A program made the translations under genes and the position numbers. From Alkaliphilus metalliredigens QYMF (GTDB taxonomy: Bacteria > Bacillota > Clostridia > Peptostreptococcales > Natronincolaceae), in contig NC_009633.1 of NCBI RefSeq assembly GCF_000016985.1, positions 930,001 through 994,000 of the forward strand: a DNA stretch of 64,000 bases. The letters are read 5' to 3'. Below are positions 39,109 through 46,903 of this stretch, piece after piece. The stretch's first letter is position 1; each line of letters starts with the position of its first letter. The notes beneath the pieces are model-generated. The model saw only the letters and a program-made list of their open reading frames with translations, did not search any database and had not been told where the DNA came from.

Positions 39109-39414
39109 ATGTCCCATCAATCTAGAATTAAGGATGAATTTGCCGACTCTTTGTTTGAGGCTATTTTAAAGCTTGAAACCATGGAAGAATGCTATCGTTT
39201 TTTTGAAGACATCTGCACAATTAAAGAAATACAGTCTATTTCTCAACGGCTTGCGGTGGCCAAGCTCTTAAATGCTGGTAAAACCTATAATCATATCGAA
39301 GAAAAAACAAAGGCCAGTACAGCAACCATAAGTAGAATCAACCGCTGTTTACATTATGGAGCAGATGGATACAAAATGATATTAGAAAAGTTAGCAGACG
39401 AAAAAAAGGAGTAA
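39109..39414 (+). CDS. TrpR-superfamily YerC/YecD-type regulator
   Basis: Small DNA-binding protein of 101 residues with the Trp-repressor-like fold: LFEAILKLETMEECYRFFEDICTIKEIQS, then the helix-turn-helix AVAKLLNAGKTYNHIEEKTKASTATISRINRCL. ATG 39109 is 8 nt after GAGG; the upstream GTG 39100 overlaps it. YerC-type proteins are widespread in Firmicutes; the regulated genes are not known to me. Confidence 0.85.
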   Translation: MSHQSRIKDEFADSLFEAILKLETMEECYRFFEDICTIKEIQSISQRLAVAKLLNAGKTYNHIEEKTKASTATISRINRCLHYGADGYKMILEKLADEKKE

Positions 39415-39440
39415 ACTGGTTTTCTTCTTAGAACAAAGAA

Positions 39441-39483
39441 AAAGCAGGCAATAACACACAGAGGTGTGTTATTGCCTGCTTTT
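39441..39483. terminator. Bidirectional terminator between yerC-like gene and aspartate kinase
   Basis: AAGCAGGCAATAACACAC-AGAG-GTGTGTTATTGCCTGCTT, an 18-bp perfect stem flanked by A and T runs on both sides. Confidence 0.92.
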
Positions 39484-39514
39484 GTTGATGTATAAAATAG
39501 GGTTTTGAGGTTTC

Positions 39515-40735
39515 CTAGCAGTCTAAATGAAAGGCTGAATGAAGTGCATTAACAGCTTTTTTAGCATCTGATTCATCAACAAGACAGGAAATTGTTGAAT
39601 GAGAATCGGAGCTTTGTAGAATCTGTATATCTTCTGAAGATAACGCACCCACAATGGTAGCCATGACACCAGGAATCCCTGTGATTCGATTACCAACAAC
39701 GGTTACCTTGCTACAATGTGTTCGTATTTCATGTGAAAAATTCAACTTCTTAAGTTGAATTTGCACAATATTGATCTGCTCTGTACTAATTGTAAAGATT
39801 TTTTTGTCTAGAAAAAAGTTAATCATGTCAATGCTTACTTTAGACTCCGCCAAGGTGGACAATAACAAACTATCGTGGGCCAGGTTATTTTCCATGTGAA
39901 CTGAGACCTGTGAAATGCCATCCTTATGTGTGATGGCTGTTAAAAGATTTTTCTTTGGTTGGGAACAGTACAAAGATTCTTTGTCACCTGTGAAGGAGTG
40001 AATTCTAGTCCCTGGATGCTCCGACATGGTATTTCGAATATTCACTGGAATATTCTTTTTTTGAGCAATTTCTACGGCCCGAGGATGAATGACCTTGGCA
40101 CCCTTTTCAGCCATTTGAAATACCTCATTGTAGTTCACTTGGTCTAGAATTCTAGCTCTTGGAACGACATTTGGGTCAGCTGTCATAATGCCATCGACAT
40201 CTGTATAAATCTCTACATACTCTGCATTTAAGGCAACTGCCAATGCAGTGGCTGTTGTATCGCTACCGCCTCGACCTAGGGTAGTCACTTCACCCGAAGC
40301 TGTGGCCCCTTGAAATCCTGGAACAACAACAATATAATCCTTTTCTAAATAAGAAAGTGATCTCTTCTCATCAATAGCAATGATTTCAGCGTTACTAAAA
40401 TGATCATCAGTCAAGATCCCTGCTTGGGCACCGGTTAAAACAATTACTTTTTCTCCTAATGCCTCTAATGCTGAGCCTAGAAGGGTGGCAGAAATAATTT
40501 CACCACATGACATCAGTAGATCTAATGTTTTAAGACTACAAAGCGGATTTTCTTCTAAAAGCAAGTTTCTTAAGGTATCAGTGGCATAGGCATCACCTTT
40601 ACGACCTAAGGCTGACACGACTACCACGATGTTTTTCTGTTTTTGTTTTGTTTGCAAAATTTTATTAATTACTTGTGTTCTCCGCTCTTTAGTTGAAACG
40701 GAGGTACCCCCAAATTTCTGAACAACAATGTTCAC
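39515..40735 (-). CDS. Aspartate kinase
   Basis: Phosphorylates aspartate, entry to lysine, threonine and methionine synthesis. It is about 406 residues: VVQKFGGTSVSTKERR, GRGGSDTTATALAVALNAEYVEIYTDVDGIMTADP, and FQMAEKGAKVIHPRAVEIA; the C-terminal ~140 residues are two ACT domains for feedback control. The start is taken as GTG 40735 because GGGGTGAT lies just upstream; GTG 40744 sits inside that site. It could serve the methionine route next door; which end product inhibits it is not visible. Confidence 0.93.
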   Translation of the reverse strand: MNIVVQKFGGTSVSTKERRTQVINKILQTKQKQKNIVVVVSALGRKGDAYATDTLRNLLLEENPLCSLKTLDLLMSCGEIISATLLGSALEALGEKVIVLTGAQAGILTDDHFSNAEIIAIDEKRSLSYLEKDYIVVVPGFQGATASGEVTTLGRGGSDTTATALAVALNAEYVEIYTDVDGIMTADPNVVPRARILDQVNYNEVFQMAEKGAKVIHPRAVEIAQKKNIPVNIRNTMSEHPGTRIHSFTGDKESLYCSQPKKNLLTAITHKDGISQVSVHMENNLAHDSLLLSTLAESKVSIDMINFFLDKKIFTISTEQINIVQIQLKKLNFSHEIRTHCSKVTVVGNRITGIPGVMATIVGALSSEDIQILQSSDSHSTISCLVDESDAKKAVNALHSAFHLDC

Positions 40736-41034
40736 AAAAATCACCCCATATTATTATGAAATTTCATTTCTAAATGAATCATACTATTAAAATATGCTTT
40801 CATCTTATTAAATGTTTATGGATTATGTCAATAAAAATTTAAATTTCAACATGCACAATAAGATTGTACCCTTCATAGGATAAAATCACACGAGAAAAGT
40901 GAAGTAAGCGGGTAGGGTTGATACAAAAGAAATACATTCATTAATAGAGAGGCACCTTTATGATCACTGACACATAATATGTAGTGAAACAATGAAAGTT
41001 AGAAGTAAACACTTTCATGAAGGAGGTGAAGTAC
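40736..41034. other. Divergent intergenic region
   Basis: About 300 bp, AT-rich, between aspartate kinase and the first microprotein gene. A reverse-strand TTGACA (plus-strand 40826-40831) may be a -35 element for aspartate kinase. TGAAAGT...ACTTTCA near 40992-41016 forms a small hairpin ahead of the microprotein. No gene seen. Confidence 0.4.
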
Positions 41035-41226
41035 ATGTCAGAGGTAGCGAGCACAAACGTTTTAGGTGGTTTGTTTGGGAGAGACAGTAGTGTGTTGTTT
41101 TTCTTCCTACTACTGGTGGTGATCTTCTGTAGCTGTGGTATATTTAAGGGCGCAGGTGACAGCTTGTTATTCTTCTTCCTATTATTAGCAGTATTATTTG
41201 GAGGAAGACAATTATCATTTTGTTAG
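41035..41226 (+). CDS. Hydrophobic microprotein, FFFLLLV family, copy 1
   Basis: 63 residues starting MSEVASTNVLGGLFGRDSS with two near-identical hydrophobic segments, VLFFFLLLVVIFCSCGIF and SLLFFFLLLAVLFGG, separated by KGAGD. AAGGAGGTGAAGTAC precedes ATG 41035; a longer frame from 41017 includes this site and is unlikely. It has the look of small clostridial membrane or sporulation proteins, but I know no function. A close relative follows 111 nt downstream and a third is at 51462-51635. Confidence 0.8.
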   Translation: MSEVASTNVLGGLFGRDSSVLFFFLLLVVIFCSCGIFKGAGDSLLFFFLLLAVLFGGRQLSFC

Positions 41227-41228
41227 TT

Positions 41229-41255
41229 AAAGGGTAGGGTATCCTACCCTTTTTC
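41229..41255 (+). terminator. Terminator after microprotein copy 1
   Basis: AAAGGGTAGG-GTAT-CCTACCCTTTTT. Confidence 0.9.
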
Positions 41256-41337
41256 ATGTCACCAAATAAAAGTGAAAGTCATACTATAGATAATGACACT
41301 AGGAATAGTGGAAAATCTATTGAGGAAGGTGAAATAT

Positions 41338-41529
41338 ATGTCTGAGGTAACTAGTGGTAGTAGATTTGGAGGATTATTTGGGACGGATTCAAGTTTGTTG
41401 TTTTTCTTTTTGTTGCTGGTTTTAATATTCTGTAACTGTGGTATCTTTAGAGGATCGGGGGATAGTTTACTATTCTTCTTCTTGCTATTGGTAGTACTCT
41501 TTGGTGGAACAAGACTATTTGGTGTGTAA
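41338..41529 (+). CDS. Hydrophobic microprotein, FFFLLLV family, copy 2
   Basis: 63 residues, same layout and length as copy 1: MSEVTSGSRFGGLFGTDSS, LLFFFLLLVLIFCNCGIF, RGSGD, SLLFFFLLLVVLFGG. GAGGAAGGTGAAATAT precedes ATG 41338. The tandem pair with separate ribosome sites and separate terminators indicates duplication and independent expression. Conserved features across copies are a Gly-rich N-terminus, the two FFFLLL spans and a Cys-x-Cys between them. Confidence 0.8.
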   Translation: MSEVTSGSRFGGLFGTDSSLLFFFLLLVLIFCNCGIFRGSGDSLLFFFLLLVVLFGGTRLFGV

Positions 41530-41562
41530 ATCGGTGTCAAATGTGATAAAATGAATAAGACC

Positions 41563-41594
41563 AAATAAGAAGGGATCTAGATCCCTTCTTATTT
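41563..41594. terminator. Perfect 32-bp palindrome / terminator after microprotein copy 2
   Basis: AAATAAGAAGGGATCT followed directly by its reverse complement, ending in CTTATTTG. It can terminate on either strand. It immediately adjoins the repeat head at 41599-41636. Confidence 0.8.
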
Positions 41595-41598
41595 GTTT

Positions 41599-41636
41599 AA
41601 GCGCTATGAGTCGATGCGATAGCATCAGACGAATTT
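41599..41636 (-). repeat. Dispersed repeat head, reverse-strand copy
   Basis: The reverse complement, AAATTCGTCTGATGCTATCG followed by CATCGACTCATAGCGCTT, matches the first 38 nt of the two direct repeats at 51222 and 51304, with inner mini-hairpin GATGC-TATC-GCATC. Here the head is followed by the 32-bp palindrome instead of the 17-bp hairpin seen in the other copies. Confidence 0.8.
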
Positions 41637-41894
41637 TTGTATGACTTCTAATTAAAAAATTGAAAAGCCATACAAATTTCGCTAAAAAATAATCTTTGGA
41701 AAAGGTATAATATAACCGGACATGTATCTGACAGCCTAAAATAGAAAAAAATCTTTTGGCTAGGTATTAAGTCCTATGTTGCTTAACAAACAATAGGTAA
41801 TATTTACTGTGTATTACTTGTTAAACCAACTGTAATCATATAGAATATATTTATTGAGTTGATTCTAAGAATTGATAGGATAAGAGGTGGATCT
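41637..41894. other. Leader of the GGDEF/HD-GYP gene
   Basis: About 258 bp with no gene. It contains a TATAAT (near 41709) that could be a -10, and then a long untranslated stretch to the AGAGGTGG ribosome site at 41882. No recognisable riboswitch. Confidence 0.35.
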
Positions 41895-44081
41895 ATGACA
41901 AGCCCCAGAATTTTAATCGTGGAAGATTCCCGAATGCTTGCACTGGATATACAAGAAAAATTAAATCATTTAGGGTATACTGTCATAGGGACGGCGGCCA
42001 CAGGAGAAGAGGCTATTTCTTATGCCCAAACACAGTCACCAGATTTGGTGTTGATGGATATTTTTCTTAAGGGAGAAATGGATGGCATTGAAGCTGCAAC
42101 TAAAATACAAGGACAACTTAAACTGCCAATCATTTATTTAACCTCTTATTCAGAGACGAAAATTTTAGATAGAATCAAGGCAACAGAGTCCTATGGTTAT
42201 TTAGTAAAACCAGTTAAGGAGAGTGTGCTTCATACGAATATTCAAATGGCCCTCTATAAAGCCGATATTGAACGAAAGCTTCGAGAAAGTGAAATAAAGT
42301 ATCGTGCATTATTTCAAAACATGATGGATGGCTTTGGATATTTTCAAATTGTGATAGATGAGAACAACCACCCAGTGGATTTTATTATATTAGAGGTGAA
42401 TAGAGCCTTTGAAAGATTAATGACAACCAGCCGCAGGAAAATTATTGGGAAAAGGGGTACCGAAGTATTTAAAGGAATGGTTGAGTCAGACTTTGATTGG
42501 ATCGAAGAGTGTGGACGTGTTGCTTTAAATGGAGAAACGGTTCATCGGAAGGAAAGATACTTTGAGAATTTAAAAAAATGGATCTCTTTTGCTATATCAA
42601 GCCCTAAGGCTGGGGAATTTATTATTATTTTTACAGATGTTACTGAGCAAAAACAAATGCAAGAGAATTTTCGAGAAGGGAAGGATAGGCTAGATAGCAT
42701 TCTCAATTCCATTGAAGACGCCATTTGGTCAGCAGATCCAAAAACCTTAGCCCTACGCTATCTCAACCCAGCAGGAGAAAAGGTGTTTGGTAGGCCTGTA
42801 CGAGAATTGTTGGATGAAGGCAAACAGTTTATTTTTGAAATGGTTTTTCCTGAGGATCAAGAAATAATGAAGGATGCATTAGAACAAATATTCAAGACTG
42901 GAAGCTGGGATGTTGAACTTCGGATTGTACATCCTGACGGACAGGTGAAATGGATTCGAGATAGAGCGTGGATTGTAAAGGATCAATACGGTCAAACGGT
43001 ACAGATTGATGGGATTGCCACAGATGTGACCACCAGAAAGTTAAATCATGAAGAAATTCAGTACTTGAGCTTTCATGATAAGTTAACAGGGCTTTATAAC
43101 CGGGCATACTTTGAGGAAGAATTTAAACGATTAAATAAATATCGACAGCTCCCCTTAAGTATTATTGTGGCAGATGCCAATGTGCTAAAACTAGTTAATG
43201 ATGCATTTGGACATAAAACGGGAGATGACGTGTTAATTAAAATCGCAGAAGTATTAAAGGATTCTTGTCGAGAAGAGGATCTGATCTTCCGATGGGGAGG
43301 AGATGAGTTTGCCATCTTACTACCACAAACTGAAGAACGGGTAGCCCTAGATATTTGCAAGCGAATACAAGAAACCTGTGATGATTTGAAGAGTGAACCG
43401 GTTAAAATTAGTATCTCTCTGGGAGCTGCGACAAAAACAAAGATAGAGCAAGATGTGAATACTGTGATTAAAGAGTCAGAAAACCGTATGTATCACAACA
43501 AGCTAATCAGAAGTAAGCAAGTAAGATATGAAATCATTAATTCGCTGCTGGCTACATTGGTTGAGAAAACCAGTGAAACAGCAGGACATATGGATAGACT
43601 ACAAGTCATGGGGGTTGGATTAGGGAAGCAAATGAATCTGTCCCAAGGAGAATTAAAGGAACTACAGGTATTGGCAAAAGTACATGATGTTGGAAAGGTA
43701 TCGATTCCTACTTATATACTAGAGAAACAGGAAGACCTAACAGAAGAAGAAATTGAGCGTATAGAAAAACACCCGGAAATTGGTTATCGAATTGCCAATG
43801 CAACTTCTGAACTAGCCACCATTGCAGAAGGGATATTATCTCATCATGAACGATGGGATGGATTGGGATATCCAAGACAATTAAAGGGAACTCAAATTCC
43901 GCTTCTAGCAAGAATTATCGGAATTGTAGATTCATATGATATCATTTGTCATGGAACCGCTCATAAACAGGGCGAAGGAGAAAATGTGGCCCTTCAAGAA
44001 ATTATAAAAGGAGCAGGCACCCAATTTGATCCAGATTTAGTAGAAGCATTTGTTAAGATGATGAAGAGTAAAACCGATTAG
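41895..44081 (+). CDS. Response regulator with PAS, GGDEF and HD-GYP domains (c-di-GMP turnover)
   Basis: 728 residues. REC domain 1-120: ILIVEDSRMLALDI, phospho-Asp in DLVLMDIFLKGEMDGIEAA, and YLVKPVKES. Two PAS domains follow (about 135-255 and 265-385). GGDEF 400-540: LTGLYNRAYFEEEF, inhibitory-site REED five residues before an intact GGDEF. HD-GYP 545-728: VHDVGKVSIP, HPEIGYRIA, HHERWDGLGYP. After DSYD the usual AMTSxRPYR is replaced by IICHGTAHKQ, so the hydrolase end is atypical. It could both make and degrade c-di-GMP. ATG 41895 follows AGAGGTGG. A c-di-GMP riboswitch lies 265 nt downstream. Confidence 0.93.
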   Translation: MTSPRILIVEDSRMLALDIQEKLNHLGYTVIGTAATGEEAISYAQTQSPDLVLMDIFLKGEMDGIEAATKIQGQLKLPIIYLTSYSETKILDRIKATESYGYLVKPVKESVLHTNIQMALYKADIERKLRESEIKYRALFQNMMDGFGYFQIVIDENNHPVDFIILEVNRAFERLMTTSRRKIIGKRGTEVFKGMVESDFDWIEECGRVALNGETVHRKERYFENLKKWISFAISSPKAGEFIIIFTDVTEQKQMQENFREGKDRLDSILNSIEDAIWSADPKTLALRYLNPAGEKVFGRPVRELLDEGKQFIFEMVFPEDQEIMKDALEQIFKTGSWDVELRIVHPDGQVKWIRDRAWIVKDQYGQTVQIDGIATDVTTRKLNHEEIQYLSFHDKLTGLYNRAYFEEEFKRLNKYRQLPLSIIVADANVLKLVNDAFGHKTGDDVLIKIAEVLKDSCREEDLIFRWGGDEFAILLPQTEERVALDICKRIQETCDDLKSEPVKISISLGAATKTKIEQDVNTVIKESENRMYHNKLIRSKQVRYEIINSLLATLVEKTSETAGHMDRLQVMGVGLGKQMNLSQGELKELQVLAKVHDVGKVSIPTYILEKQEDLTEEEIERIEKHPEIGYRIANATSELATIAEGILSHHERWDGLGYPRQLKGTQIPLLARIIGIVDSYDIICHGTAHKQGEGENVALQEIIKGAGTQFDPDLVEAFVKMMKSKTD

Positions 44082-44096
44082 GTTTTACTCTTTTTA
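44065..44096 (+). terminator. Terminator overlapping the GGDEF/HD-GYP stop codon
   Basis: AGAGTAAAACC-GATTA-GGTTTTACTCT then TTTTATTT; the TAG stop is in the loop. A near copy occurs at 46786-46817. Confidence 0.9.
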
Positions 44097-44345
44097 TTTG
44101 TATTTACTTCTATAAAGTGAAATTGATGAGTAGACTCAATATATTTTTCTTTATTTGTTATTATATTTGTATAATTTTATAAAATAATGTAGAATGAAGA
44201 AGGAATTGTTAAAAGTATGTCGAAATTGATTTATTAGAGTTAAGAGTTAATACTTTGGCTTTATTAATGCAGAACACTGAATAGGTATTAACTATTATTA
44301 GTAATATCGTTTAACTAAAAACTACATAATACCAACGATAATGTT

Positions 44346-44431
44346 GGTAAGGGCAAACTTATTGAAAAATAAGGGCGCAAAGCTATGGATCTAAGGGAAT
44401 ATTATATTCCTATGATTGCCAGGTTGCCGAA
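44346..44431 (+). promoter_or_regulatory. c-di-GMP-I (GEMM-I) riboswitch ahead of chemoreceptor gene
   Basis: Contains the GEMM-I blocks AGGGCAAACTTATT-GAAA-AATAAGGGCGCAAAGCTATGG, ATCTAAGGGAA (tetraloop-receptor side), a variable P2 arm, and ATGATTGCCAGGTTGCCG. The GNRA tetraloop and CGCAAAGC segment are intact. A terminator follows at 44491-44519, so it acts on transcription. Confidence 0.93.
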
Positions 44432-44490
44432 ATGCAAACTTGTAAGTATAAAGATTAATATGCTTTCTGAGTATTTATGTATTGCGACAC

Positions 44491-44519
44491 CTGGCCTTTT
44501 CCTAGAGGCCAGTTTTTTT
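44491..44519 (+). terminator. Riboswitch-linked terminator
   Basis: CTGGCC-TTTTCCTAGA-GGCCAG then TTTTTTT. CTGGCC can also pair with GGCCAG-like GCCAG of the aptamer 3' side, giving a plausible switch. Confidence 0.88.
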
Positions 44520-44552
44520 GTGGAAAAAAGGAAGAAAGTAAATCAGTTTTCA

Positions 44553-44608
44553 GCATAGAAGCATAGAAGCATAGAAGCATAGAAGCATAGAAGCATAGAA
44601 ACATAGAA
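44553..44608 (+). repeat. 8-bp tandem repeat GCATAGAA in MCP 5' leader
   Basis: Six perfect copies of GCATAGAA (44553-44600) followed by ACATAGAA and a further degenerate ACTATAGAA. It lies between the riboswitch terminator and the AGGAGG site (44630-44635) of the chemoreceptor. Low-complexity arrays of this sort change copy number by slippage. Confidence 0.95.
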
Positions 44609-44645
44609 ACTATAGAAATGAAAATCATAGGAGGAATAAAAAAAT

Positions 44646-46682
44646 ATGGCTAACACAAAGAATAAGGGCAGAAGGTACTCAATCAAGTTAAGATTAATCG
44701 TTTTACCATTAATCGTTATATTTATTGCTATTTTAGGTATTGGGGTTAGATCTTCTCTTCTAATAAAAGACAGCTTACTGGATCAAATGCGAAGTGATGG
44801 CTTAGAACTTTCACATCTAGCTGCTGCACAATTAGAGACAGCCACTGTTTCTTTGGAAACAGTTAATACAATGATAGAAAACAATATAAGCGCAGTTGCT
44901 AGAAATGTAATCTCCAATCAAGATAATATGAGCAACAATACATTAACCCAACTGGCAGAGAGTTTAGATGTTCATGAAATTAATATCTTTAGTCAAACTG
45001 GTGAAATTATTTATTCTAACCTTAATGAAAACATAGGTTGGATTGCAGATGAATCACATGCTTTGCATCTTATGCTGAGGGAAGGAAAAGTTGAATTAAT
45101 GGAAGAGATAAGAGAAAGCACTGTCTCTAATGACTACTATAAATATGGATACACAGTAAGTCCTACAGGGGATGTAATACAGGTAGGAATTCTCGCAAAT
45201 GTGATTCATGACTTATCGGAAAGTTTTAGTTATCAAAGCACTGTTGAAAATTTAGCTAAAGAGGAAAATATTGTTTTCGCTCTTTTTGCAGATAAAAGCT
45301 TAAGGGCTATGGCTCACAGTGATCGGGAGAGAATTGGACTTGATCTTAGTGATGATGAAGGAATTCAAATAGCAGCTGGAAATGGAGAGGTTTATACATC
45401 GGAATATACTTATTTAGGAATAGAAGTATATGAAGTATTGGTTCCTGTTTGGATAAATGGGGAACACGTAGGGGCGATCAATCTTGGGATATCTATGGAC
45501 AATGTATATGCTGCAGTATCGAAGAATACTGTACAAGTAGGCATTTTGGGATTGATCTCCTTTTTGGTAATTGGCAGTATCTTATTTGTAATGTCAAACT
45601 ATGTAATCAAAATAGTCAATGTCGTAAAAGAACAGTTGAATGTAATTGCTTCAGGAGATTTAACAACTGAGTTTTCGCAAAAACATCTTAATCTAAAAGA
45701 TGAATTTGGAGAAATGATCGGTTCTATCATTGACATGCAGACATCTATCAAGGCAATGATAGAAAATATAGCCACCACCTCTCAGCAGGTAGCAGCGTCT
45801 TCACAAGAGCTCACAGCCACTAGCCAACAGTCAGCTACAGCAGCAGATGAAGTCGCTAAAACCATTGAAGAAATGGCTAAGGGTGCCAATGATCAAGCCA
45901 GGAATACAGAACAGGGAGTAGAACATATTAACGGATTGGGTCAGTTAATAGAAGAAGACCAGCAACATATTACAGAGTTGAATAAGTCTAATAGTGAAGT
46001 AACTAAGTTAAAGGATGAAGGATTAGAAGTATTAAAGGATTTAGTAGAAAAGACAAACCTTAGCAATAAATCATCGGAAGAAATACATGAAACGATTGTA
46101 GAAACTAATAAAAGTGCTGAAAAAATAGAAACTGCAAGTGATATGATTAAAAGTATAGCTGAACAAACGAATCTACTGGCGTTAAATGCCGCTATTGAAG
46201 CAGCTAGGGCAGGGGATGCAGGTAAGGGATTTGCAGTGGTGGCAGAGGAAATACGAAAGCTAGCAGAACAATCTTCTAAATTTACAGAGGACATAGGTAT
46301 CGTGATACAAGAGTTAACGAGTCGAACAGGAAAAGCAGTAGTGATCATGCAAGAAGTTGAAAAACTAGGGGAATCACAAACAAAGAGTGTAGAATTAACC
46401 AGTGATAAATTCAAAGGTATAAATGATGCAGTAGAGCGAATGGGTGGCATTACACTAGAAATAACCCGTTCTGGTAAAGGCATGGAATCTAAGAAGAACG
46501 AAATTATAGAAATTATAGAAAGTCTATCTGCTATCGCACAAGAAAATGCAGCAGGAACGGAAGAAGCCTCAGCATCGGTGGAAGAACAAACTGCATCTAT
46601 GATTGAAATAGCTAATGCCAGTGAATCATTAGCACGATTGTCGGAGGAAATGCAAGAGAGCACTGCCAAGTTTAAGTATTAA
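44646..46682 (+). CDS. Methyl-accepting chemotaxis protein (Cache-HAMP-MCP)
   Basis: Transmembrane chemoreceptor of 678 residues. TM1 about 15-36 ([16 protein letters not shown]), a periplasmic Cache-type double sensor about 37-295 ([15 protein letters not shown], then [19 protein letters not shown]), TM2 about 298-322, HAMP, then the cytoplasmic signalling hairpin with tip [38 protein letters not shown] and [16 protein letters not shown]. Expression should depend on c-di-GMP through the leader riboswitch. Its ligand is unknown. Confidence 0.94.
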   Translation: MANTKNKGRRYSIKLRLIVLPLIVIFIAILGIGVRSSLLIKDSLLDQMRSDGLELSHLAAAQLETATVSLETVNTMIENNISAVARNVISNQDNMSNNTLTQLAESLDVHEINIFSQTGEIIYSNLNENIGWIADESHALHLMLREGKVELMEEIRESTVSNDYYKYGYTVSPTGDVIQVGILANVIHDLSESFSYQSTVENLAKEENIVFALFADKSLRAMAHSDRERIGLDLSDDEGIQIAAGNGEVYTSEYTYLGIEVYEVLVPVWINGEHVGAINLGISMDNVYAAVSKNTVQVGILGLISFLVIGSILFVMSNYVIKIVNVVKEQLNVIASGDLTTEFSQKHLNLKDEFGEMIGSIIDMQTSIKAMIENIATTSQQVAASSQELTATSQQSATAADEVAKTIEEMAKGANDQARNTEQGVEHINGLGQLIEEDQQHITELNKSNSEVTKLKDEGLEVLKDLVEKTNLSNKSSEEIHETIVETNKSAEKIETASDMIKSIAEQTNLLALNAAIEAARAGDAGKGFAVVAEEIRKLAEQSSKFTEDIGIVIQELTSRTGKAVVIMQEVEKLGESQTKSVELTSDKFKGINDAVERMGGITLEITRSGKGMESKKNEIIEIIESLSAIAQENAAGTEEASASVEEQTASMIEIANASESLARLSEEMQESTAKFKY

Positions 46683-46744
46683 AAATAGGAATACCTGAGT
46701 GCCATAAGAAGCCTAGGTATATTTCAAGTAAGAACAAGCACTTG

Positions 46745-46785
46745 ATTTGACCTGAATCTAGTAGAAATCTTTGTTAAAACCAGTA
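46745..46785 (+). pseudogene. Remnant duplicate of the GGDEF/HD-GYP gene 3' end
   Basis: ATTTGACCTGAATCTAGTAG onward reads FDLNLVEIFVKTSKSKTN then stop, matching the C-terminal FDPDLVEAFVKMMKSKTD of the gene ending at 44081. It lacks any upstream coding context and is continuous with the copied terminator. Confidence 0.75.
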
Positions 46786-46817
46786 AGAGTAAAACCAATT
46801 AGGTTTTACTCTTTTTA
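46786..46817 (+). terminator. Terminator after MCP gene (copy of the one at 44065)
   Basis: AGAGTAAAACC-AATTA-GGTTTTACTCT then TTTTATG, differing from 44065-44096 in the loop. Confidence 0.9.
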
Positions 46818-46903
46818 TGTTTGTCTGTACTCCTTTATTGAAACCATGTGCTAAATCATGTAAGATAGAGTATAGAAAACAATAGTTTGAAGGGAGCAAC
46901 AAA

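Noticed and set aside
44553-44608. Short repeats considered as a CRISPR array.
   Set aside because: Units are 8 bp, contiguous and spacerless, so it is a simple tandem repeat.
45941-46669. Long reverse-strand ORF (242 codons) inside the chemoreceptor gene.
   Set aside because: It is the Ser-rich antisense shadow of the MCP signalling domain and has no ribosome site or family resemblance.
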